Assembly: GCF_036373705.1 (NCBI RefSeq)
Contig: NC_089856.1
Span: 26,994,798 to 27,058,797, forward strand
Direction: 5' to 3'
DNA length: 64,000 bases
DNA from: Amia ocellicauda
Lineage: Eukaryota; Chordata; Actinopteri; Amiiformes; Amiidae
Shown: in pieces, positions 28,146 through 38,000 of the stretch
Layout of the letters: each line of letters begins with the position of its first letter
Position numbering within the stretch: position 1 is the first letter of the stretch
Notes under the pieces: generated by a model
What the model was told of the DNA's origin: nothing
The model's database searches: none
Seen by the model: the letters and a program-made list of their open reading frames with translations, nothing else
Program-made: the position numbers and the translations under genes

Positions 28146-29071
28146 CTAGACAAAGGGCTGTCAAACACCAGGAGGACCAGTGTCTTATGGTTATTGTTCA
28201 ACTGGAGTATTCAATTAATGCATTACATTAACTAGATTCTCATTTAGGGTTATTTATGCTACTTATGTTTCTCAGCTGTTAACTTCAAATATGCTGTTGA
28301 TAAGATACAGTACACAAAGTTCCTTTTAGAAACTGGGGAGAAGTATTAAATGTTTAATGTAATGAAACCAATTAAATTGCCAAGTTCTGAGTTGGAACAA
28401 AAACCAAGAACTGAGATTGACACCTGGACAGACATATTTATAGATTTTTTTTCTCAGAAAGGGTTAGTGAGGAAAAAGGACAATCTGAGAATTATGTTTA
28501 TCTGCAATGTCCTTAATAACCAGAAGGTGGACCTATATACTTGCACAAATAACAGTAGATTGATGACAAGCATACCTGTGCACACTGTGCTAACTCATCA
28601 TAACCCAGTGGAGGGCAGCAGGAGATAGATTTGGAGGAACCAAGGAATCTGCATTGCTGGAAATAAAAAAAGCACAAGTTATTTGACAAGTTTACTGTTT
28701 TTGAAGTTAGTGAAGCTTAATATTTAAAAACACATCAATTATTTTTTAAATTACGGTCTGTCTTTGGTTTTGAATATGTATCTTAGTCAGCACCCAAGAC
28801 TGAGGGAATGTTTGTAAGATAAGCTTTTCAGGATCTGCATTTAAATGACCAAGGGCTGACCGTTAACTGACCACTAAAGGCACTAAAACTGCAGAAATCT
28901 CATACTTATTAAGATGACTTATTTCTGACCATTGCTTCTCAGCTCTAGCTTCCATAACAGTCAATGTTCTTCATTTAACTTTAAGAAAATCTAAATATTT
29001 TGTAAGATCAGTAGATTTATTACCTGCATTTGTAAAACTACCTAAAAAGTAAAAAAAAACTGGGGTCTCAA
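28146..29071. other. Intergenic DNA between two candidate minus-strand exons
   Basis: About 0.9 kb of AT-rich sequence with no exon, transposon or structured repeat that I can identify. Confidence 0.45.
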
Positions 29072-29146
29072 TTACTGGAGGGCTACAGCTTCCTCCTGCT
29101 TTTCTGTAAACTGCTCCTGTAAGTCCTTCACCTTTTCACGCAGACC
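29072..29146 (-). CDS. Candidate terminal exon with coiled-coil C-terminus
   Basis: After an AG acceptor (minus strand tgtttcttag) an open frame encodes GLREKVKDLQEQFTEKQEEA followed by VALQ and a TAA stop. The heptad-like spacing of L, V, L and F with many charged residues suggests a coiled coil. The remaining exons were not found; upstream on this strand lies a decayed Tc1 element. Family not recognised. Confidence 0.3.
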   Translation of the reverse strand, partial: GLREKVKDLQEQFTEKQEEAVALQ

Positions 29147-29645
29147 CTAAGAAACACAAAGCCTTAAAAATCCACTGTCTTTAATACAAACAAGAAATTG
29201 TATTATGGAGAATGAATACATGATTCCTTATATAACCTTTAATGAAGCCATGGGAAGTTACCATACACATCTAGATTGGTTAGTAGTTTTTTAGGAGCAC
29301 CTAAGCCCGGTAAAACTGTAATAGTTTTGGATGGATAATAAACTTTTGTATAAACCAGTGGTTTATGTATAATGTTTATTTTCAGTAAGATTTCAAGGAG
29401 ATATCATCATTATGACTACAAGCTGCCTCAAAGTTAAATATATTTAAAAGTGGAAATACGCACAGTATTCTTGTGGAAAACATACCTTTTGAATGACAAA
29501 GGACACATACCAGTGCTATTTATTGTGGATACGTTCAAAAGGGTTTTAATTCATTAAAAAAGTACCTGTGTTACTGAGGAGTATTCACACAATACACCCT
29601 TTAAATGGACAATTATTAAATCTTTCTGCATAGGAAAAGACAAAG
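29147..29645. other. Intergenic DNA
   Basis: About 0.5 kb of AT-rich sequence, no feature recognised. It would contain the upstream intron if the 29.1-kb exon is real. Confidence 0.4.
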
Positions 29646-29725
29646 TCAGTCATATAACAGCACATGTGAAAATATAACATTGCTGAAGGTTGCTGAAGAC
29701 AGTTTACTGTCAAAAGTCATACACC

Positions 29726-30485
29726 ATGGCAAGACTGAGCACAGCAACAAGACACAAGGTAGTTATACTGCATCAGCAAGGTCTCTCCCAGGCAGAAATG
29801 TCAAGGCAGACGGGGGTTTCCAGATGTGCTGTCCAAGCTTTTTTGAAGAAGCACAAAGAAACGGGCAACGTTGAGGACCGTAGACGCAGTAGTCGGCCAA
29901 GGAAACTTACTGCAGCAGATGAAAGACACATCATGCTTACTTCCCAATCAGAATATGTCCAGCAGTGCCATCAGCTCAGAATTGGCAGAAAACAGTGGGA
30001 CCATCTACTGTCCGGAGAAGTCTGGTCAGAAGTGGCCTTCATGGGAGACTTGCGGCCAAAAAGCCATACCTCCGACGTGGAAACAAGGCCATGCAACTCA
30101 ACCATGCACAAAAACACAGGAACTGTGGTGAAGAAAAATGGCAGCTGGTGCTCTGGACAGATGAGTCAAACTTTAAAAAATGTGGCTGTAGCAGAAGGCA
30201 GATTGTTCGCTGAAGGGCTGGAGAGCGGTACACGAATGAATGTCTGCAGGCAACAGTGAAGCATGGTGGAGGTTTCTTGCAAGTTTGGGGCTGCATTTCT
30301 GCAAATGGAGTTGGGGATTTGGTCAGAATTAATGGTCTCCTCAATGCTGAGAAGTACAGGCAGATACTTATCCATCATGCAATACCATCAGGGAGGCATC
30401 TGATTGGACCCAAATTTATTCTGCAGTATGACAACAACCCCAAACATACAGCAACAGTCATTAAGAACTATCTTCAGTGTAAATA
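29726..30485 (+). pseudogene. Tc1-like transposase, frameshifted and 3'-truncated
   Basis: The ATG at 29726 starts MARLSTATRHKVVILHQQGL and a helix-turn-helix (AEMSRQTGVSRCAVQAFL), followed by a GRPR-like SSRPRKL. The frame shifts at least twice. Later blocks are WQLVLWTDESNF (first catalytic Asp, near 30140-30175), KHGGGFLQVWGCIS (near 30259-30300) and FILQYDNNPKHTA (second Asp, near 30414-30455). The sequence then diverges after NYLQCK, so the glutamate block and the right end of the element are missing. Terminal repeats were not recognised. Dead copy of a third Tc1 lineage. Confidence 0.85.
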
Positions 30486-31030
30486 AATCTGACCTTTTCT
30501 GCTATCTGTTTTTGTGTCTCTCAGGTTTTTTGTGGGGCCTCTTTTCTTGTACATTGGCTTTATTTTGTGTTTTCAAATGTTCTTGCTTCATATCAACCCT
30601 GCTAGTTTACATCTTTTCCTGCTCAGTGGCTACGTGAAACAGAGATTTATCTGATTTACATACTGGTGTCTCATTAGATACAGAACACCATTTACGCAGC
30701 TTTATCATTTATTTGCCGTGGCCCCCTGCCCCCCCCCCATATAAGTCACTGTGCCGAGCTGTAGTACTTGAGACCAGATTCAAATGGTCTTGGTCTCGTT
30801 TCAGACTCGACCCTGTCTGGACTCGGTCTTGGTATCGGATTCTCCACCTGAGGACTAGATGTCTGGGCTGAGACCATTGACTAATCCTAACAGGATTAGT
30901 CAATATTTCATGCAATTTCATTTCCTGTACCTGCAGCAATACAAAGCCTCTCTGTTATACTGTAACAATATATAGCCTTCAACTAATAGCAAAGCAGGTT
31001 ATTATTACAAAATAAAGCAATAATATGATA
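30486..31030. other. Non-coding stretch after the Tc1 relic
   Basis: No exon recognised. It contains a C-rich run (30724-30738) and ends in the purine-rich low-complexity tract. Confidence 0.4.
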
Positions 31031-31039
31031 ATGATAAGA

Positions 31040-31340
31040 CGAGAGCCACACAGGGCAGACGGGGAGGGGGGAGAGAGGACTGCATGGGTGCGCATGGGGG
31101 CCACAGGCGAAGGGGAATGTAGTGATGAGGGCCATGGGTGAGAAGGGCCACACGAGGGCGGGGGGGGGGGGGGAGAGAGAGAGAGAGGGCCGCATGGTGG
31201 CCGCAGGGAGAGTGTTGCAATGGGGGCACAGGGGAAAGCAGTAGAGAGAGTGTAGTACTAAGAAGAGGAGTGGGGAGAGGATGAAGGGAGCCAATGGGGG
31301 GGGGGGGAATCACCACACGGGTCTGCAGCAGGGGGGGCTG
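31040..31340. repeat. G-rich/purine-rich low-complexity tract
   Basis: About 300 bp of interrupted GGGG, GAGAG and gggccac units, including a run of about 13 G at 31160-31172 and another of about 10 G at 31297-31307. Several closely spaced G-runs could form G-quadruplexes on the plus strand. The long proline/leucine-rich minus-strand frames here are translations of this tract and not genes. Confidence 0.75.
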
Positions 31341-31373
31341 GGGGTACACCAAACGAGGCTAGGGATGGGGCAA

Positions 31374-31460
31374 GAGTATAAATACCCCATCATCAACACA
31401 CACCCCCAGCATGTGAATTAAATGCTGGGGGTGTGTGTTGATGACAGGGTATTTATTCTC
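31374..31460. repeat. Large near-perfect hairpin (39-bp arms)
   Basis: The left arm 31374-31412 and right arm 31422-31460 are inverted copies with three mismatches, separated by a 9-nt spacer (gtgaattaa). The central part, catcaacacacacccccagc, is exactly mirrored. No coding capacity and no recognised family. It could be a palindromic MITE relic or an element end. Confidence 0.85.
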
Positions 31461-32020
31461 TTTGACCGGAAGTGAGTGTGATGACATTGTTTACTCCTGA
31501 AATTGATTTATAAATTCCACTAATACAAACAATACATCCAGTGCTTCCGAGTTCCTGCTACATAGCTTGCGTAGACAATTGTTTTGTTACTCATCTTTTC
31601 TGTTAAAATGTAATTTTATTTACAATCACATTTAAAATGTACACCAGGCAATGAAAACTCAGCATCTCAGAATGAAAAACAACTGTGATAGAAAATAAAT
31701 AATACTTTAAAAATTAAAATCCAAGCAGATTGTTACTTTAATTAAGGTTAAATGAAGTAATTAAGAGCTCAGTTGGCACAAAACCCAGCAGGATAGGCCC
31801 TCGATGCCAGAATTGCGTGTGTAACTGGGGCATCAGTTGAGGAATGCTTGAGGAAGATTATGATGAGTGAGACCTGGGTGCAGGAGAGGGGAGAACACTG
31901 AGAGAACCACTATCTAATAATATATGAATAAAGTATGATAGGGAATATTTCTGTGGATACAGAAAGCAATTCTGAATTAATTAAAAAACTCAACTACAAA
32001 ATATGCAGTTTGGTACATAT
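31461..32020. other. Non-coding stretch
   Basis: AT-rich, no feature recognised between the hairpin and the RTE-like remnant. Confidence 0.4.
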
Positions 32021-32039
32021 ATTTATTAAACTATATGAT

Positions 32040-32290
32040 AAAGTAAGGGATGCTTTATTCAGATGTCAATTTCAAAAACTCTCAGATGCAAGCAACCCAA
32101 CTGAACTTAAAATGAACCTGACTAAAACAAGTCATGTTTAACAGCTTTGTAAAATCTAAGAAAATTGAAATGGATTAACGGATACTCGAAGAAGCCAAAG
32201 TTATGTCTACCTTGCACAACAAATCAATGCAGATGGAAATATTATGGAAGAAATAGGAAGGAGTGCATTTGAAAGAAACAGCACGCTGAT
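32040..32290 (+). pseudogene. RTE-type LINE reverse-transcriptase remnant
   Basis: The frame shifts but two diagnostic blocks remain. ELKMNLTKTSHV (near 32104-32140) matches the GLKMNLxKTKVM motif after the RT active site. SYVYLAQQINADGNIMEEIG (near 32201-32260) matches the VYLGQxIxxDGNxxxEIxRR block of RTE-class LINEs, followed by RSAFER. This is an old fragment without ends or an intact domain. Confidence 0.6.
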
Positions 32291-32828
32291 CAAATAATTT
32301 TAGTATTTGATCAATGCATACTACCATTCTCATTTAATGCATAAATGACACCAATACTGCAAACAACATCAAGTAGTATGGAAAGAAGTATGCTTGGAAT
32401 AACAAGAAGAGATATGAAAAGAAATAAGTGAATCTGAGAACAAAACAAAATATTTGACATCATTGAAAGATTACAATTGCACTGGGCCGGACACTTTGCA
32501 AGAAGAACACATCAAAGATGGATTATTTCCAGAGTGAAGCTGACAAAAGATTTTCAGATCTGAAGTGGTGGCCATTTTTCTCTCTGCTTTAGGCAAAAGT
32601 ATTATTATATTGAATTTTGTTTCATAGGTCTCAGGTGGTGCTTTGGTTATCATTCAGGTTCCTACTGACATTTTGATGCATTCTGCACTACGTAAGCTTA
32701 ATAGGGATGCAAACAGGAAAAGGTATTTTTTGCCCACTTTGCTGGGTTCTGTGCGAACCTAGTTAGCACATATTATAAGGGTTATGCATTGAGCTACATA
32801 ACACCCTCCCAAAAAAACAAAAAAACAA

Positions 32829-32925
32829 TATATATATATATATATTTATTCATATTTATTCAAATACTACCAATACAAATAGTTGTTTTATGGCAGATTA
32901 TTAAATAAAATAAAATAAAATAAAA

Positions 32926-33012
<87 letters not shown>
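32829..33012. repeat. Compound TA / TAAAA / TTA-TAA microsatellite
   Basis: A TA run (32829-32845), an AAATA run (32905-32925), then about 14 ATT units that switch at about 32968 to about 15 AAT units. The ATT-to-AAT switch makes a self-complementary hairpin of about 40 bp per arm. Confidence 0.9.
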
Positions 33013-33014
<2 letters not shown>

Positions 33015-33374
33015 CTAATACAGGCAAAATAATAAAATTTGATGAGTCCAGGTCAATGTTCGTTTACTTTTTCTGGATGGATCACGCGTGTTTCCGCAAT
33101 ATTTGGGGAGTTTCGAGGCTGTGTCGCAGACCCCACTACAAAGCATTTCAGCTCGGTCGTGAAGTGTGTGACCCCTTGTTCTTAAATGATCGTGCAGTGT
33201 GTGACTCCTTCACGACGCAAAAGACAAACCGGTGAAAGATGGTCGTTAAGCGTGAGCAGCCCGCGGTTGTAAAAATCGGTTCGGATTGTGAAAGTCGTGA
33301 AGTGTGAGCCTCGCTAAAGGGTGGCGATTCGTGTGTGGAGGCAAAGCTAACCGTTGACACGACTCGATTCTGTT

Positions 33375-33512
33375 TGTTTGGACACAAATGGAAATTGGGC
33401 TTAAAGTCATTCAAGACCGAAAACATGAGACACTTCTTCACACAGAGAGTTGTTGCACTCATGAACAAATTACCCACCGATGTGTTTGAAGCTGACAATT
33501 TGGAAAACTAAC
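33375..33512 (+). mobile_element. 3'-tail fragment of the CR1-like LINE
   Basis: This segment begins acacaaatggaaattgggct and continues through cttcttcacacagagagttg and gaagctgacaatttgg. It matches the region 47025-47150 of the LINE in this window with substitutions. Without ORFs of its own. Confidence 0.75.
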
Positions 33513-33679
33513 GTATTAATGTAGGCTACATCAAACGTAATGTAATCAAAAGTAATGTAAACGTATGCTCGTCTGAAATCTAATCGCTTATGACATCACT
33601 GTTGCATACGTATCAGTTGCCAAGATTCGATTAATTAGCTTTGGAATGCTTGTATTGTATGATCTCTGTTGGTGTTTAG

Positions 33680-33831
33680 GTGACTTTGCGAGTGGTCGTT
33701 GTATTGACTGTGAGCTGCTTAATTCTGAAGAGAGTACTTTCAGCATATATAGGACAGCATATTCCTTATTGGTTTATGAATATTCAAAGCATGAAAGGGA
33801 TTGTGAAATCCGAAGATTGTCCGAGATTCAG
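33680..33831 (+). CDS. Candidate upstream exon of the repeat-bearing gene
   Basis: After an AG acceptor (ggtgtttag) the sequence is open for 152 bp and ends in CAG|GTAGGC. It encodes GDFASGRCIDCELLNSEEST then FSIYRTAYSLLVYEYSKHER and a short tail ending RRLSEIQ. The segment looks coding-like and precedes the tandem-exon gene on the same strand, but linkage is inferred. Family not recognised. Confidence 0.35.
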
Positions 33832-35042
33832 GTAGGCCGTTTTGTTTCATTGCAACAGGGAATGATAAGCCTACATTTTGTTTAAAAAATAATTGAAGAG
33901 AATGATAACACAGTTCAAATTAATAAAAAATAAAACAAAATAAATTCTCTTCCAGTATTCAGTGTGTGCTTCACAACTTTAACCAGAGTTACAGGCATTT
34001 TGTTTTCTACTGTGGCATAGGTTGCAACAGGAAGTTTCTTCTGGAAATGCATCTTAGTCCTGAGAAGTGAAATGAAAAAGTGTCTTTGTTTAGGGCTGGT
34101 TGTTTATTCCTAGACAACTGTGAGCTTGCAGAATTACAGAGAGAGGATTTTGTATTTAATTCCTGTAAAATTACCCAAATTATATTCTTACCTGGACATA
34201 AACAACACGTGTTGTTGCCTCAGCAGTGTTGTCTCCCAAGCAAGTCTTTAAAGGAAATGAATACCCCTATGGTATGACAGTGGGCATTAAGAGAGGTCCA
34301 CTAAGACTGCAGTCTAGAGCTCCTCACCCATAATTGCAGTGATAAACTATCCGCAATTTAAACCTTGTGCTTTAAATTGGTCTGAAGATTCTGGCATTTT
34401 GACACAATAATTGCACTGTAACCTTATAGACAGCAAACTAATAGACATTTTGGATGTTCATCCTTGGGGGGCCGGGGTGAATTGAAGAAAACATGTCTGT
34501 GTACTAGCAAACATGCTGTCTTTTTTGTTGTAAATTTTTTCCTGGTATTTCCACAGGGCAGAGATAGAACTGGTGGAATTGGAAGCCAAGGTAGAGAACC
34601 CTTTTTCGGATTGAACTCATTGTTGTACATTGTTGCTTGGGTTTGAAACTCTCCGTGCCTGATAAAGTCAGTTTAACATTATTTCCCTCTGTATTACACC
34701 CTTCAGAGACACATCTGTGTACACATGGCTTCATGTCCTTGCAATCAGACACTGTCACTTCCCTTTTATTATGAAAGATGTAAATTACTTTTGGTAGCCT
34801 ACAAACAGTCATGTGAATATTGCACATCGAATGTGCATGTGGCCCACATTGTAGTTGAAGCAGTCTTGCAGACCTAGTCTTCTGTATGCGATTACCTGTG
34901 CTCATGTGATTTACTGAACTCATGTGGTCGCCGGCTCTCTCCAACACTTTTTCTCACTCCAGCACTCAGTACTTCTCAATTAATGACACCAAACTGGAGT
35001 ACAGTTCATCTGTTAATTTCCTGCTCTCTCATCCTCTCTCAG
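33832..35042. other. Probable intron or intergenic DNA before the tandem-exon gene
   Basis: About 1.2 kb with no convincing exon. The open frames are short and lack paired splice signals. Confidence 0.4.
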
Positions 35043-38000
35043 GAGCAGGTGAAGGAGAGCCCCTGTGAGCCAGACCATCTTGCTGGGGGATGCAGCAGTC
35101 AGACTCGGGATGAGGGCTGGAATTCTGTCCCTATCCTGGGCCAGATCTCAAAGGTAACTGAAAGACGCACTCATGATACCACCCACTACACTGAGCCACT
35201 TCTGAAGCTTTTACAGTCATCTTTTGAAATGTCTACAAAACCCTAATGATAGTGCTTGCTATCCAAGTGACTTAATTTGTACACTTTCTTTCAGCAAAAC
35301 CCCAGTTTCTGACCCCTGTTTTGGTGATAGCTCTAGAGTGGTTGTGGATTTGATGTCTGAATACATGATATAGTGCAAAGGTTTTCAGCTGAAGCCATTC
35401 TGTATGTGGGGAAAGAAGTAATTTACATGCTCTGTTGCCTATTTTTTCTTCTCCTGCAGCTTGGAGTGAAAAACTTTGATAACCTGCATCTATCTCCCTG
35501 GCGCAGGCTGAGCTGGGTCAAGGGCTGCAGCGGCGGCTCCATCTCCAAGCCTGCTGTGCAGGGTATGTATTCCCCATACTTGTTCCCAACAGCTCGACAT
35601 CTCTGTTAACATGGTTTGTCTGTTCTTGGTGTTTATACATTGTTTTTTGGCAAGTTAAACCATTGAGGTTAAGAGAGCCAAGAGCAAAGAGATGGGTATG
35701 TGCTGACTGACAGACTGGGGACAGGATATGGGTATGGAGAGGGCTATTGAGCGGTTGATTGACTTAAGAAGCAAAAAGATATAGAGTGGGTGATGGATAT
35801 TTTCATACAGTGGTGAGTAGAGTGGTAGACAGGTACGCAGTGATAGAGACAAGGTCTCAGAGACTTCCACTAACAGAGGGACAGAGATAGGAGCAAATGT
35901 AAAGGTACTGCCAGGCAAAACTGCAGCAATAACACTTGGATGCTAGTGAGCCCCGACAAACCTCTTTAAGTGGAGCTGTTGAGTTTGTGTGAACGAAGGC
36001 TGTTGTGTGTTGATAGTGAAACGGGAGGCAGTGTCCACCCCTCCACCTGGCCCAGCCAAAGCCACCCTGAGCGAGGATGGCATGGACAAGAAGTCAAAGG
36101 CCATCACTGAGGAGGATCTCCACATCACCGAAGCAAAGGTAAGGGGATGTTCCACTGCTTCACATGACAGGGGGCTCAGAAGCCATATCTTCAGACTTCT
36201 GTTATCATAGGTTTAACGTTGACATATTTGTTGTGTGGATCTTGCTTGTGTCAAACACCTCCATCACAAATATACAGCAATGGAGCTGAGGAAAGTTAAG
36301 TGAATCTGCCTGCAATATGATCAAGTCATGAATGTAACTTCACTAGAATGAATACTAGCAGTGTGAAGCCAGGTAAATGACATTTTCAAAAATATAACTT
36401 TCAGACACTGACTAATTTCCTGCTCTGGCATCTTCTCTCAGGAGCAGGTGAAGGAGAGTCCCTGTGAGCCAGACCAGACCCAGCTTGCTGCCTCCGCTCC
36501 TGAAAGCGAGGAGCCCCAGTACTTGCCAGCTGAGGAGACTAAGGAGAAGGAGGACAAGCTGGATGCTGAGAGCACTGAACCCGAGGCTCTCAGACCTGGA
36601 GACCAGCACTCGCCAGCCGATGAGACTGAGGAGAAGGAGGACAAGCTGGATGCCGAGAGCATTGAACCCGAGGCTCTCAGACCTGGAGACCAGCACTCGC
36701 CAGCCGATGAGACTGAGGAGAAGGAGGACAAGCTGGATGCAGAGAGCACTGAACCCGAGGCTCTCAGACCTGGAGACCAGCACTCGCCAGCCGAGGAGAC
36801 TGAGGAGAAGGAGGACAAGCTGGAAGCCGAGTGCATTGAACCCGAGGCTCTCAGACCTGGAGACCAGAAATCCCAGGACAAAGAAGGTGAGCTCTCAGTC
36901 AGTGACTGCAGGTCTATAAGCGGCCACCTGTTTAAATTCAACGTGTAAAAAGCAGAAAGGTTTGTATCAAATATTTTAACTAAATTTATTAATAGTACAC
37001 ATATAATATTAATATTACATTTCTAATTAATCGATGGCCACTAGTAACGCTCATTACAGTACCAATGTGTGCTTGCAGTAATCATTACAGTTTTCTTTGT
37101 GGTGACCACAGAGTTTGCTGAACAATGTGCAGCCCTTAAGGATCACAGAGTAAAGTTGCTATATAGTGAGTACAGTTCGATTTAAGAAATGTGATGCTAT
37201 ACATGTCAGCATGTCAAAAACAGAAACAACAACGACATAAAAAAACACAAGCAAAAACCCGGTGGTGCTGAGAAGTGCTGACAGGGAGGGGGGGTTGCTG
37301 ACAAAGTGTTCAGTAAGTGCAGTGTTCAGATAAATGAAACCTTGTATCCTATAGCCTATATAAAATTATATACACTGTCGTCTAGGTGGAGATGTTCACA
37401 ATGTATTAATGTAACACATTTTAACAGACATACAACAGTTGAACGTAAATGCATTTTCTTTTTTTAACTGTTGCTTGACAGTCTGTGAAATTGATTGTAT
37501 TTTAGTAATCCCTATAATTTACAATACCTGCTAATATTTAATTATTGTTAAGTCACTTTTCCACAAGAACAAATAAACATTCTGGTCAATAAACAAAACA
37601 AATAAAACAATGATTTTATTAATAAGATATGGTGCTCCTAATATTTATACACAGTTCTAATAATATTTACATGAAGCTCCACTCGCCCTACGTGTCTCTG
37701 AGGTCACCGGCCGTGACTGCTCTTGATACAGAAGAAAAATGCAGAATGTACAGTGAAGATGGAAACAGTTATTGATACTGGATATAATTTGTGTCTAACC
37801 CACCTGTTCTCTCTCTCCTAACGCTGCAGCCGGGCGATGCAGCAGTCCGACTCGGGATGAAGGCTGGAATTCTGTCCCTATCCTGGGCCAGATCTCAAAG
37901 GTAACTGAAAGACGTACTCATGCTGCCACCCACTACACTGAGCCACTTCTGAAGCTTTTACAGTCATCTTTTGAAATGTCTACAAAACCCTAACGATAGT

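Noticed and set aside
28238-28250. Tttagggttat near mynn as telomere-like/TERC template
   Set aside because: Only one repeat unit and the surrounding sequence has no H/ACA-type hairpins that I can see.
31040-31340. CRISPR-like array
   Set aside because: Irregular G-rich units without constant repeats and spacers; the genome is eukaryotic.
30983-31352. Long minus-strand proline/leucine-rich open frames
   Set aside because: They are translations of the G-rich low-complexity tract and lack splice signals or domains.
36412-36941. Minus-strand 123- and 167-codon frames over the acidic repeat
   Set aside because: They are antisense shadows of the coding minisatellite; splice signals and phases support the plus strand.
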